From: Roseateles sp. SL47
Lineage (GTDB): Bacteria > Pseudomonadota > Gammaproteobacteria > Burkholderiales > Burkholderiaceae_C
Assembly: GCF_026625885.1 (NCBI RefSeq)
Contig: NZ_CP113068.1
Coordinates: forward strand, 3,596,001 to 3,660,000
Reading direction: 5' to 3'
Length of the DNA: 64,000 nucleotides
Shown: piece by piece, positions 39,778-47,965 of the stretch
Layout of the letters: every line of letters begins with the position of its first letter
How positions within the stretch are numbered: position 1 is the first letter of the stretch
Notes under the pieces: model-generated
The model's database searches: none
Seen by the model: only the letters and a program-made list of their open reading frames with translations
Told to the model about the DNA's origin: nothing
Translations under genes and position numbers: made by a program

Positions 39778-40880
39778 GGTGCCGCTCCGGTCGTCGCGTC
39801 GATGATCCGGCCCGGCACGCTGTTCTTGCCGCGGCGGTGCTTGCGCTTGCTCGGGTGGGCATACAAAGCCCAGGCGCCGTCTTCCTTCAGCGTCAGGTCC
39901 GTGACCTGGCCGCGCATGCGATCCCCCGAGATGCGCCGCGAGATGACGAAGTAGATGCCGTCGAGGCCATGCGGCTCGCTCACCACGCGCACACGCTGGC
40001 CAGCGGCCCACAGCTTGCCGTTGGGCGCGCGGTGGCCGGCCACGGTGGCGCGCAGGTCATAGGCACGCAGGCGACCGTCGCTGATGAGCTTGCTGCCGCG
40101 CGCTGCGGCGATCTCTTCGTTGGTCGCCTCGAAGTCGCAAAGGATCTTGGGACGATAGGCAGACACGCCGTCGTCACGCACAGTGCGCTTCACGTTGTGG
40201 CGGCCGCTGCGAATACCGATGGCGCCGCTCTGGCCCAACACGGTGATCTCGCTGTAGCGGTCGGCCTGGCTGCGCTTCTCCGCGAGCGACAAGACGTTGT
40301 TACCGATACCGTCGCGGCGCAGCGCTAGCGTTCCGACCGGGTCCGTGTCGTAGTGCGGACCGCCAACCACCAGGCTGCCATCGGGCTCGAACCAGGGCCA
40401 CAGGCCATTGGCTTCAGCCGCGCGCTGCAGCATGTCCCAAGCCGTGTCACCGGGCTCGGTCATGACCCGGTCGCGCTGCAGCTGGCGTTCCGCGTCTACG
40501 CTGAAGCGGACGCTGGGCAGCAGCTTCTTCACGACCTTGTCGATGATCTGCAGCAGCGTCATCTGCTGCTGCGTGAAGATGGGCGCGCTGCAGTCCACCA
40601 GCACGCCGGCGTTGTCGCGGCCAGTCAGCTGCAGGCGATGCTCGCCACGTGCCACCTGGTGGTCGATGTCATCGATCAGGCCGACCAGCACTGTCTCTCC
40701 GCCCACACGAACCTTGACCTCGGCGCCAGGCTTAAGCGCGGCGGGCACAGCCAGCTCGTTGGCGCTCAGGCTCATGTTCCATGCGTCTGCCGCTAGCAGC
40801 AGGCTGGAGTCGATCTCATAGCGCTGCCAGCCTGCATGCGCGAGGCCACCGACGAGCAGCTCGACCTGATCAGCGGGCAT
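39774..40880 (-). CDS. Mu gp44-like baseplate hub protein (gpP)
   Basis: Hub protein of the contractile tail baseplate, 368 residues, of the gp44/late-control-D group. The pattern includes VELLVGGLAHAGWQRYEIDS, LQLTGRDNAGVLVDCSAPIF and a C-terminal KEDGAWALYAHPSKRKHRRG. It lies between the DNA circularisation gene, which it overlaps by 11 bases, and gp45, exactly as in Mu. Confidence 0.85.
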   Translation of the reverse strand: MPADQVELLVGGLAHAGWQRYEIDSSLLLAADAWNMSLSANELAVPAALKPGAEVKVRVGGETVLVGLIDDIDHQVARGEHRLQLTGRDNAGVLVDCSAPIFTQQQMTLLQIIDKVVKKLLPSVRFSVDAERQLQRDRVMTEPGDTAWDMLQRAAEANGLWPWFEPDGSLVVGGPHYDTDPVGTLALRRDGIGNNVLSLAEKRSQADRYSEITVLGQSGAIGIRSGRHNVKRTVRDDGVSAYRPKILCDFEATNEEIAAARGSKLISDGRLRAYDLRATVAGHRAPNGKLWAAGQRVRVVSEPHGLDGIYFVISRRISGDRMRGQVTDLTLKEDGAWALYAHPSKRKHRRGKNSVPGRIIDATTGAAP

Positions 40881-42162
40881 AGGCCTTCACCTTCTCGCCG
40901 CGTTCCACCACCAGGCGACGACCCCAGGCGTTCAGGCGCAACAGCTCGGCGGCGCGCGTATGGTCGCCGTAGAGCCCGTGAGCCACCAGGCGCAGCGGCC
41001 CACTCAAGGGCGCTGCACGCAGTTGCACCGGCGGGCGAAGCTCAATCACCGCGCGAGCTGCTTGCTGCACCTGGAAGGCCACGGCGCGCAGACTCGCGCT
41101 GGCAGCCGCAACCGCTCCGGCTGACTCGGGGCCCGCCGCGGCACGCAGGTCCTCCAGGGCCGCCTGCAGCGCCGCTCGGGTGTTGCCTGCGATCTGCTCC
41201 ACGTCGGTGGCGTCCAGCAGCTGCTCATCCAGCTCGCCCGTCAGCACGATGATGGCCGCTTCGGCCAGGCAGCAGCCTGCGTGCGTGCGGGCGTGGGCCT
41301 GCACCATCAGCGCGTCCGCGTTCGGCGCCAGCAGCGCGATCTGGGCTGGCGCGAGCGCGGCAGAAGCTCGGTCAAAGTCGGCCAGGCCGGATCGTGCAGC
41401 CGTGCCTGTCGACGAGTTGCTCACCGAGCTGCCACTAAAGAGGATATTGCGGCCGCCGAACGGCAGGCCCTGCAGCGCGCGGTCCAGCACGTTGCGGGCG
41501 TCAGCGACATAGGCCTGCGGGTAGAAGAGCGGATCTAGTTCGCTCAGGCGCTGCTTGAGCGCGGTGGTGTCCACCAGAGTGCGCAACTTCCCCAGCGCGG
41601 ACTGCATCTGCGAGCGCAGGTTGAGCTGCAGCGGCACCGGGCCCTTCATGACTTTCTGGACGCGCACCGTCAGGGCGTCGTCCGCTGCGGAACGCGCCTG
41701 ATCAGCCTGGGCGCTGACGGCTTCGCCGGCCAGGACGGGCGATGGGGTCTGGAAAATCCGGTCGGCCGTGCGGCTCTCGACGAACTCCAGGTTCAGCTTG
41801 CAGCCGTCACGGAAGTCCGCCTCGTGCTCAACGGTCCAGCTGGTGCAGACCGCACGGTCAATGTTGCCGAACACCGGATGCACTAGGCGGCCAGTGTCGG
41901 CACTGCGCAGCGCGGCCAGCAACGTGGCCAGGCGCGCCTCGTAGTCGTCCTGCGCGGCCTCGCTGCCACGCCGCGGCCGCGTGTTGAAAATGATGGCCGT
42001 GAAGCGGATGCGCTGAGGGCCGACGCCCAGATCCTCGACCTCGGCGCCATCGCGGTAGGGGTACTCGTTCGTGACCGCCGCACGCTGCACCGAGTCGCTG
42101 ACCGACTCGATGTCGAATTCGATGCCCTTGAAGCTGGCTTGAAGGAGGGTTTCAGACCACAT
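40870..42162 (-). CDS. DNA circularisation protein, Mu gp43 (N) family
   Basis: A 430-residue tail protein with the DNA-circularisation N-terminal domain: WSETLLQASFKGIEFDIESV, followed by EYPYRDGAEVEDLGVGPQRI. Despite the family name it acts as a tail/baseplate component in Mu-like phages. The C-terminal two thirds are helical and Ala-rich. A good GGAGG-type ribosome site precedes ATG 42162, and the tape measure gene is 11 bases upstream. Confidence 0.87.
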   Translation of the reverse strand: MWSETLLQASFKGIEFDIESVSDSVQRAAVTNEYPYRDGAEVEDLGVGPQRIRFTAIIFNTRPRRGSEAAQDDYEARLATLLAALRSADTGRLVHPVFGNIDRAVCTSWTVEHEADFRDGCKLNLEFVESRTADRIFQTPSPVLAGEAVSAQADQARSAADDALTVRVQKVMKGPVPLQLNLRSQMQSALGKLRTLVDTTALKQRLSELDPLFYPQAYVADARNVLDRALQGLPFGGRNILFSGSSVSNSSTGTAARSGLADFDRASAALAPAQIALLAPNADALMVQAHARTHAGCCLAEAAIIVLTGELDEQLLDATDVEQIAGNTRAALQAALEDLRAAAGPESAGAVAAASASLRAVAFQVQQAARAVIELRPPVQLRAAPLSGPLRLVAHGLYGDHTRAAELLRLNAWGRRLVVERGEKVKAYAR

Positions 42163-42173
42163 GCGTCACTCCC

Positions 42174-44183
42174 TTACTGCCGGCGGCTGTACCACTCGAC
42201 CTGCTCGTCCACCACAGAGGTGATTTCGCGGCCGTTGATCATGACCTTGATGGGCGGGCGGTTGGCCATCGCGGCGGCTGCAGCCTCCAGCGCCTGCGCG
42301 GCCTCGGCCTGGCGGTTGGAGTTGAGCGCCTCCTGCGCCTCCTGATTGCCGAAGAATGTCATCACCTGTGCGATGGTCTCGCCGATGCCATCAGCCACCT
42401 TGGTGCCCTCGATGCCCTTGTAGGCGAGCGAACCGGCTCCGTAGCCTACAGCGCCGGCCGCCAGCACTCCGGCACCACCGACGGCAAGCGCTCCGGCACC
42501 GCCAGCGGCGGCCACCAGGCTGCCGCCGGCGCCGAGCGCGGCGCCAGCACCACGGGCGATCAGACCACCACCGCCTCCGGTCAGAAGATTCACCAGGCCG
42601 CTTGCCGCGACCGCTGCGGAGAAGGCAGTAACCGCCACCTTGGCGCCTTCCAGCGCCTCGCCGAAGCCCGGGTAGCGCTTGTAGAGATCGGTCTGCGCCT
42701 CGGCCAGCTTCGCGATGACGCTGTTGGAAGCGTTCATCGCCTGGGTCTGGGCCTGTTGCACCTCGAAGGCCCGCTGGTCGAACTTGTAGCCGGCACCCTC
42801 TTGGAATAGCGCCAGCGCCTCGCTGATCGTGCGCTCATCACCGGCTTCTGTGGTCTTTAGAACATCCCCAACGTAGGCACGGTTGTTCATCAGCCCGACC
42901 AGCGACATCAGCGCCTGGCGGTCTTGGATGACCTTCCCGATGGCCGATCCCTGCAGGATGTCCTGCTGGGCCGAGAACGATGCGCGGCGCTCATCGTTGC
43001 TGGCGCTTGATGCACCCTGACGAGCCTCCATGAAGCGTGGATCAGATGCCACGATCTTGTCCACCATGTTGACGAAGGCATTGAGTCCGTCCACGCCCTT
43101 GCCGCGCGCTGCGGCCAGCGTCCCTGGAAGGTCGATGCCGAGTTTCTTGAAGTCGTTGGCGGTATCGCTGCTATTGATCTTGGCCAATAGGTTGACCAGG
43201 TTGTTGCCGGCCTCGTCCTTGCTGCCGGCGGTGATCACGCTGGCTTGGTTCGCAGCGAGCAGTTGAGCGAGACCGGATGTTCCGCTTAGCCCCAAACTGC
43301 GTGCAGCCGCCATTTGTTGTGGCAGCCACTTGGCCATGTCCTTGAGCTCGAAGCCGCCTGCCTGCCCTGACGCCATCGCCATGCCGAGCACTCGGCCTGT
43401 CTGATCGCTTGGAATGCCGAATGTCTGCCTGGCGCGAATCGCGATGCGCGCCAGCTCGACCGGGCTTGCCCCGCTCGCGGTGCCCGCGCGCTGCAGCGTC
43501 GGCAGCATTGCAGTTGCCTCGGTGACGTTGGTGAAAACGCCGCTGGCCACTAGTTCGTTGAGGGTGCTCAGCGCCTGCTCACGCGTTCCGCCGCCCGCTC
43601 GCACAGCGCTGGTAATGGAGGCATCAAGTCCTCGCAGGCCGTCGCGGCGAGCATCGAGACTCTGTCCTGCGTAGGCGGTGTTGGCCAGGCTACGCAACTC
43701 TGTGTCGTAATCCGCAGCGCGTCGCGCGGGTGCGGCGATCACGGCCGAGGCCGCGGTGGCCCCGGCGACCACGCCAGCCGCAGCCCGAACGCGGTTGAAC
43801 GCGTTGGTCTTGCGCTCGGCGTCCTTCGATGCGTCACCCACTTCTTTCGTGGCCCGCGCGAGGTTCCGCAGCCCTGCAGCTTCGCGGTTCAACTTCTGGA
43901 GGTTGTCCGCGACCTTGCTGCTGCGCTCTGCGAGCCCGCCCAGCTCCGATTGCATGCCGCGAAGGCCGCGCTCGGCCTCCTGGGCGGCCCTGCCGACGAC
44001 GCTGGTGCGTGCCCCCACGAGAGCCAGTCCACGCGCGGCCTGGTCGCCGACTCCGGCGATCTTGTTCAGTCCGCTGACGACCTTGCCCAGCTCCGAACGC
44101 ACCTCCCCCAAGGCACGCTTGAGCGGCCCCACCAGCCGGTCATTCAGGCTGAGGTCGAGTGATAGCTTGAGCGGGTCGGCCAC
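42174..44183 (-). CDS. Phage tail tape measure protein
   Basis: Determines tail length and may help DNA ejection; 669 residues. Features are an N-terminal helical section starting LKLSLDLSLNDRLVGPLKRA, a tape-measure core around residues 150-420 (ANTAYAGQSLDARR, AMASGQAGGFELKDMAKWLP), and a Gly/Ala-rich hydrophobic stretch at about residues 535-610. The start is GTG 44183. It is short for a tape measure, consistent with a short contractile tail. Confidence 0.87.
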   Translation of the reverse strand: MADPLKLSLDLSLNDRLVGPLKRALGEVRSELGKVVSGLNKIAGVGDQAARGLALVGARTSVVGRAAQEAERGLRGMQSELGGLAERSSKVADNLQKLNREAAGLRNLARATKEVGDASKDAERKTNAFNRVRAAAGVVAGATAASAVIAAPARRAADYDTELRSLANTAYAGQSLDARRDGLRGLDASITSAVRAGGGTREQALSTLNELVASGVFTNVTEATAMLPTLQRAGTASGASPVELARIAIRARQTFGIPSDQTGRVLGMAMASGQAGGFELKDMAKWLPQQMAAARSLGLSGTSGLAQLLAANQASVITAGSKDEAGNNLVNLLAKINSSDTANDFKKLGIDLPGTLAAARGKGVDGLNAFVNMVDKIVASDPRFMEARQGASSASNDERRASFSAQQDILQGSAIGKVIQDRQALMSLVGLMNNRAYVGDVLKTTEAGDERTISEALALFQEGAGYKFDQRAFEVQQAQTQAMNASNSVIAKLAEAQTDLYKRYPGFGEALEGAKVAVTAFSAAVAASGLVNLLTGGGGGLIARGAGAALGAGGSLVAAAGGAGALAVGGAGVLAAGAVGYGAGSLAYKGIEGTKVADGIGETIAQVMTFFGNQEAQEALNSNRQAEAAQALEAAAAAMANRPPIKVMINGREITSVVDEQVEWYSRRQ

Positions 44184-44200
44184 AGCAGCGCGGACTCAGG

Positions 44201-44425
44201 TCAGAACGTGGTGGGCTGCGCGATCGCGCGCGTGGCCGCCATAAAGCCTTGCTGGCAATGCGTGCGGCCGACAGACAGCCAGCGCTGGTCGATGCCAGGC
44301 ACGTCCTTCAGCTCGTCGAACAGCGCGCCGATCTGCTGGGCATGCGCCTTGATGCGGTTCATGCCATCGATCTCCGCCTGGCTCAGGTCGCGATAGCCGG
44401 TGATCTGCTTGTGCTGGTTGTCCAT
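44201..44425 (-). CDS. acb2: Acb2-family anti-CBASS protein (cyclic-nucleotide sponge)
   Basis: A 74-residue protein that matches the Acb2 family found in Mu-like Pseudomonas phages. Acb2 hexamers bind cyclic di- and trinucleotides made by CBASS cyclases and so block that abortive defence. Family signatures are HKQITGYRDLSQAEIDGMNR near the N-terminus and IDQRWLSVGRTHCQQGFMAA then a final AIAQPTTF. Tyr11 and Lys26 fall at positions that, as I recall, are ligand contacts in PaMx33 Acb2. Its ATG overlaps the stop of the frameshifted tail-chaperone extension by one base, so it is expressed with the late tail genes. Confidence 0.85.
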   Translation of the reverse strand: MDNQHKQITGYRDLSQAEIDGMNRIKAHAQQIGALFDELKDVPGIDQRWLSVGRTHCQQGFMAATRAIAQPTTF

Positions 44426-44927
44426 CAGGGCTTCTTCTTTCTCAGGCTGACGTAAGTGATAGAGCCGTCCTCACTGGACGGCCCACCGCGGCGGCGCTTT
44501 GGCGCGAGTGCTTCCAGCAGCGCCACCAGCTCGGGCATCTCCAGCCCTAAGGCGTGGTCCGGTGGGATTCCGTGGCGGGCGAGGGTTGCTCGGACGACGA
44601 CCCACCATTCGAGTCCGCGCCGCCGAGCAGCAGTTTTTTTTGCAGCTCGAGCGCACGGCGGTCCAACTCGTCGAAGTCGGCGACGTGCATGCTGGCGACC
44701 AGGTTGTAGTCGATCTGCTTGGGCGTCAGCGTGCCGAGCTTGACCAGTTGGCGCGCGAAGACGGCTGCGTTCAGCGCCACCGAGTTCGCCGTGCCGACCT
44801 CGGTGATGGCGTCGATGTTGTCGGCCACGACGGCCGGGCGCAGCGTGAAGTCGCGATGCAGCACACCGTCGACCTCGACGCCGATGGGCAGCTTGCCGTC
44901 CTGGGTGATCTTGTGGGTATTGCTCAC
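44425..44927 (-). CDS. Tail assembly chaperone, Mu gp41-like, with minus-1 frameshift extension
   Basis: Tail assembly protein upstream of the tape measure gene, equivalent to lambda G/GT. Translation starts at GTG 44927 (AGGAG upstream) and the zero frame ends at 44547, giving 126 residues (ITQDGKLPIGVEVDGVLHRD, then KLGTLTPKQIDYNLVASMHV). At 44634-44641 the mRNA has eight As read as C-AA AAA AAA C. A minus-1 slip there enters an open frame ending at 44425 that encodes a coherent tail (LEWWVVVRATLARHGIPPDH, then MPELVALLEALAPKRRRGG). The fusion would have 167 residues and ends on the Acb2 start codon. The zero-frame C-terminus after the slip is Ser/Pro-rich and looks like by-product sequence. 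Confidence 0.82.
44634..44641 (-). promoter_or_regulatory. Programmed minus-1 frameshift site
   Basis: Run of eight As on the coding strand, giving the slippery heptamer A AAA AAA in the correct phase (Leu-Gln-Lys-Lys in zero frame). The minus-1 frame continues for about 71 codons of coding-like sequence, while the zero frame stops after about 29 codons. Such signals are standard in tail assembly chaperone genes. Confidence 0.75.
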
Positions 44928-44992
44928 GCGATCACTCCTCGACCTTGCGCAGCGCATTCATGACAGCCCCCGATTTCAGCGAGGACGATCCC

Positions 44993-45646
44993 ATGCTGAT
45001 GCAAACCGTCATTCACACGCCCGCAGGAGCCGCCCCGGCGGAGAAGCCCGCGGGCGCGATGAACTCCGTCTTCGACACCAGCGCCGTGCCGTCAGCACCC
45101 GCTGCACCGAAGCCTGCCCAGAACGCCGCCCAAGAGCGCAATCGGCGGGTCTTGCTGGACGTTTTGAAACGGGGCGAGGGTTCGGGCGCAGCGCTGGCCA
45201 AGGTGGCGGGCATCGCCCAAGCTACGGCCAGCCGAGTCCTGCGCGAGCTGGTGGAGGAAGGCCTGGTCGAGTCCAACGGTAGGAAAGGGTCGCAGATCAA
45301 ATTCCGCCTGAAGGCAAAGACGGCTATGGGCGGCTTTCACGCCTGGCTGAACAAGAAGGGCGAGGCCAGCGCAGAGGGTCGCCAGTCGGGCCGCAAGAAC
45401 GTTCGACCGGCGCAGCCCTCGACACCCACGGCAGGCACCGGCCCCAAGGCCACGCGCACCCAGCGCACCGAAGTGCGCGGAGAGCCGACGCTCGCGCCGA
45501 CCTGGTCGTGCGCCCTGGAGAGCAGCGGCCACCTGGTCATCCGTGCCAACGGCGAGACGGTGACGCTGGACGCTCAACAGGCACGCGGCGTCACGGCCTG
45601 GCTGCAACGCGTCGACGCGGCCCTGGCGGCCGCTCTGGAGGTTTGA
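44993..45646 (+). CDS. Phage winged-helix DNA-binding protein
   Basis: A 217-residue protein with a winged-helix domain at about residues 45-100: RNRRVLLDVLKRGEGSGAAL, then GIAQATASRVLRELVEEGLV. The flanks are Ala/Pro/Lys-rich and probably disordered, followed by a small beta-rich C-terminal domain. It occupies the place just before gemA in Mu-like early regions and is coupled to gemA by TGATG. Start ATG 44993 is preferred over in-frame codons at 44945 and 44960, which overlap the 5' region of the divergent tail gene. Exact function is unknown. Confidence 0.65.
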   Translation: MLMQTVIHTPAGAAPAEKPAGAMNSVFDTSAVPSAPAAPKPAQNAAQERNRRVLLDVLKRGEGSGAALAKVAGIAQATASRVLRELVEEGLVESNGRKGSQIKFRLKAKTAMGGFHAWLNKKGEASAEGRQSGRKNVRPAQPSTPTAGTGPKATRTQRTEVRGEPTLAPTWSCALESSGHLVIRANGETVTLDAQQARGVTAWLQRVDAALAAALEV

Positions 45647-46098
45647 TGAACACCGTGCGACAACAGCACGGCCGTGCTCGCCCAGCACCGCCGCGCAACA
45701 ACGACCTGGCGCAGATCCACATCGCCAAGAAGCAGCTGGGCATGGACGACGACACCTATCGCGACATGCTCTGGGCAGTCGCGCGCGTGCGCAGCGCCAA
45801 ACAGCTCGATCACGCTGGGCGCGCCAAGGTGCTGGATCACCTCAAGCGCTGCGGCTTCACCGGCGTCAGTGCCAGCCGTCCGAAGCGTCCGACGCCGGCG
45901 CCCGAGGTCGCGGCCATGTGCCGCAAGGTCCGGGCCCAACTCATCGCGTTGGGCAAGCTGCCCGACACCTACGCCGATGGCATCGCGCAGCGCATGTATG
46001 GCGTGCAGTTCTACGAGTGGCTGCAGGCCGACCAGCTCCACGACCTGGTGGCGGCTCTGCAGGTCCAGCAACGTCGGGTCGCCGCATCTGGACGCTGA
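45646..46098 (+). CDS. gemA: GemA-family regulatory protein
   Basis: Mu gp16 / DUF1018 family, 150 residues. Signatures are IHIAKKQLGMDDDTYRDMLW near residue 25, DHAGRAKVLDHLKRCGF and the C-terminal YADGIAQRMYGVQFYEWLQA. In Mu this early gene modulates host gene expression and supercoiling. It precedes the Mor-family gene, as in Mu. Confidence 0.9.
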   Translation: MNTVRQQHGRARPAPPRNNDLAQIHIAKKQLGMDDDTYRDMLWAVARVRSAKQLDHAGRAKVLDHLKRCGFTGVSASRPKRPTPAPEVAAMCRKVRAQLIALGKLPDTYADGIAQRMYGVQFYEWLQADQLHDLVAALQVQQRRVAASGR

Positions 46099-46099
46099 T

Positions 46100-46528
46100 A
46101 TGCAAGAGCAGCTGGATCTCTTCGACCCGACAGACCGCGCACGCGGCCGCGCCGTGCAGCAGGCCGCTGGCGAGCTGCCGCGCCTGGCGCTGGAGCTGAT
46201 CGAGGTCATGGGAGAGGTGCCGGCCATGCAGCTCATCAATGCGATGGGCGGACTTTCATTCTGTGTGCCGGGCTGGCCTTTGAAGCGCGTTTCACAGCGC
46301 TTTGACCGCCTCGTGCAGATCGTCGGCGAAGCGGCCGCGATCAAGTACGCCGAGCGCTGGGGCGACGTCGAGATCCAGGTGCCCAAGTGCGCCGCGGCCA
46401 TGCGGCTGGTCCGCAACCGCGACATCGCCCGCCGCTACGAGGCCGGCGAGCCCGTGCAAGACATCTGCCGCCGCTACGACGTGTCGGAGCGGCATTTCTG
46501 GAAACTGGTGAAGAAGGACCTTGCTTAA
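46100..46528 (+). CDS. Mor-family transcription activator
   Basis: Middle/late operon activator of Mu-like phages, 142 residues. The C-terminal half has a clear helix-turn-helix (RNRDIARRYEAGEPVQDICR, RYDVSERHFWKLVKK) preceded by the Mor dimerisation region (INAMGGLSFCVPGWP). I use ATG 46100, one base past the gemA stop. It could in principle switch on the divergent tail operon; no binding site was identified. Confidence 0.88.
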   Translation: MQEQLDLFDPTDRARGRAVQQAAGELPRLALELIEVMGEVPAMQLINAMGGLSFCVPGWPLKRVSQRFDRLVQIVGEAAAIKYAERWGDVEIQVPKCAAAMRLVRNRDIARRYEAGEPVQDICRRYDVSERHFWKLVKKDLA

Positions 46529-46851
46529 TGGCAACGAACAAGAAACCGGCCATCGCGCAGAAGCCGATGGCTTACGTGGAGATCGGCCACGACGGCTACC
46601 TCGTCCCCCTTGCCGATGGTCAGCGCCTGGTGGGTATCCTCGCGTCTGCTGTCAAGGCGCGGCAGGACTACCGCGGCGGCCTGGAGATGGTCTATGAGGT
46701 GCAGCACGAAGCTGAGCCGGCGCGTGCCTCGCTCACCATCGTTCAGCCCAAGCAGGTGGTCGTTGCTCGCGAAGAGCCTGAGGCTTCTCACAAGCATCGC
46801 GCCAAGTCCATCGGCCATGAGCCGCTAAAGCTCACGGGGCCCGTGCGATGA
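46528..46851 (+). CDS. Phage hypothetical protein
   Basis: A 107-residue protein I cannot assign. It begins MATNKKPAIAQKPMAYVEIG, has a beta-rich middle (GYLVPLADGQRLVGILASAV) and a basic tail. Its ATG overlaps the Mor stop, and its stop overlaps the next gene (ATGA), so it belongs to the phage early operon. Coding is supported by this tight packing. Confidence 0.65.
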   Translation: MATNKKPAIAQKPMAYVEIGHDGYLVPLADGQRLVGILASAVKARQDYRGGLEMVYEVQHEAEPARASLTIVQPKQVVVAREEPEASHKHRAKSIGHEPLKLTGPVR

Positions 46852-47078
46852 GCGCCTGGCGGCACGGCTGCTGCACCGACAAAGCATGCACCGGCAGCAC
46901 CTGCATGGAGCTGCCGGTCGGTGAAACCTGCAGCGATTGTGCGCACTTCAAGCACTGCAAGGTGTTCTATGGCCATGCGGCGACGGACACCTACTGCGAT
47001 TTCTTCCCTCGTCGCTTCAGGCCGATGCCTGCGACGAAGGCGGACACACGCATCCAGATCGGCCCTCTCGACGTGTAA
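46848..47078 (+). CDS. Small Cys-rich phage protein
   Basis: A 76-residue protein with nine cysteines, including CCTDKACTGSTC near the N-terminus and CSDCAHFKHCKVF in the middle, suggesting zinc binding. It overlaps the upstream gene by four bases. Function is unknown. It is followed by the first of two duplicated hairpin-terminator units. Confidence 0.65.
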   Translation: MSAWRHGCCTDKACTGSTCMELPVGETCSDCAHFKHCKVFYGHAATDTYCDFFPRRFRPMPATKADTRIQIGPLDV

Positions 47079-47088
47079 CCCAACCTCT

Positions 47089-47178
47089 CCCTGATCAGGC
47101 GATGCCTGATTTCCCCGGCGCAGTACGGCCGGGGCTTTTTCAAGCCGCTGCGATGGCAGTTTGAAAAAGCCAAGAGGA
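47089..47178 (+). terminator. Hairpin-terminator unit, copy A
   Basis: Contains a 7-bp hairpin (ATCAGGC / GCCTGAT, 47093-47109) directly followed by a GC-rich hairpin CCCCGGC...GCCGGGG and the run CTTTTT. It ends with a ribosome-site-like AGAGGAG. A second, diverged copy lies about 127 bases downstream. It should terminate or attenuate the early phage transcript after the Cys-rich gene. Confidence 0.75.
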
Positions 47179-47214
47179 GCCAGTCACAGCCCCTTTGATG
47201 CCTATCCGTTGTCC

Positions 47215-47310
47215 TCCCTGATCGGGTGTCACACCCGATTTCCCCGGTGCAGTTGGCCGGGGCTTTTTCAAGCCGCTGGCGACGGCGGTTTGAACAAGCA
47301 GCAAGGAGCG
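47215..47310 (+). terminator. Hairpin-terminator unit, copy B
   Basis: Second copy of the unit at 47089-47178. Its first hairpin has a different sequence (ATCGGGTG / CACCCGAT) but is still fully paired, and the second hairpin CCCCGG...CCGGGG is again followed by CTTTTT. The downstream gene starts at GTG 47314 just after it, with AAGGAGCG as ribosome site. Confidence 0.75.
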
Positions 47311-47313
47311 ATT

Positions 47314-47667
47314 GTGATCACCAAGACCATCTTCAGCGTGCGCGACCGCAACGGCGCATATCAGACCCAGACGGTGCAGGGCCAGCGCGCCAGTTCCACC
47401 AGCAGCTACCGCGAAGCCGCGATGCGACTGGCCCAGAAGCTGAACCCCTTCCGCGCCTACGATCTGAAGCTGCTGGACAGCAGCCAGCACGGGGTGCAGG
47501 TCTTCGAGTTGGAAGTACTCCATGCCGGCTGCGCTTCTGCCCGCGATGCCACGGGCCAAGGCGAGCCGGCCGTGAACCTGCGCGCCTTGGTGGATGCGGT
47601 GCCTGATGAAGGTGGCGCCGTCGAGCTGCAGCCTGGCACTCGGTACGTCTGGCCGAGCGATCAGTGA
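47314..47667 (+). CDS. Phage hypothetical protein
   Basis: A 117-residue protein without a recognisable family. It starts at GTG 47314 after a good AAGGAG site (ITKTIFSVRDRNGAYQTQTV). The sequence is mixed alpha/beta, with REAAMRLAQKLNPFRAYDLK in the middle. The frame is open upstream through the terminator unit, but that part is not protein-like. Its 3' end overlaps the convergent zinc-ribbon gene by seven bases. Confidence 0.6.
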   Translation: MITKTIFSVRDRNGAYQTQTVQGQRASSTSSYREAAMRLAQKLNPFRAYDLKLLDSSQHGVQVFELEVLHAGCASARDATGQGEPAVNLRALVDAVPDEGGAVELQPGTRYVWPSDQ

Positions 47668-47858
47668 AGCTCGGGGGGCGTCTCGATGTCGAAGGGAGTC
47701 AACGCGCCACACTTCGTGCAGACCAGGTCCGTGGTCCGCGAACCGTCTTCCTTGATCGGGCCAACTTTGAGCTGGTTGGCGTGCTTGAACTCTTGCCCCG
47801 CATCGCTGACCGTCACGAGCAACGCCTTGCACTTCACGCAGAGAATTTGTCGTTTCAT
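47661..47858 (-). CDS. Zinc-ribbon small protein
   Basis: A 65-residue protein with two CxxC pairs (ILCVKCKALL near the N-terminus and LVCTKCGALTPF near residue 46), spaced as in a zinc ribbon. AGGAGGG precedes its ATG at 47858 on the minus strand. It points against the surrounding plus-strand early genes. It resembles small Com-like phage proteins only in having zinc pairs; no function can be assigned. Confidence 0.6.
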   Translation of the reverse strand: MKRQILCVKCKALLVTVSDAGQEFKHANQLKVGPIKEDGSRTTDLVCTKCGALTPFDIETPPELH

Positions 47859-47965
47859 GGGAACCCTCCTCGGGTTGGCAGTTGTGGTGACCGCCAGGGT
47901 AACCCGGGGAGGGGCCCACCCCCTTTCGGCGGTTGTCCCGCTGAGCTAATCGAGGAGAGCCGTCA

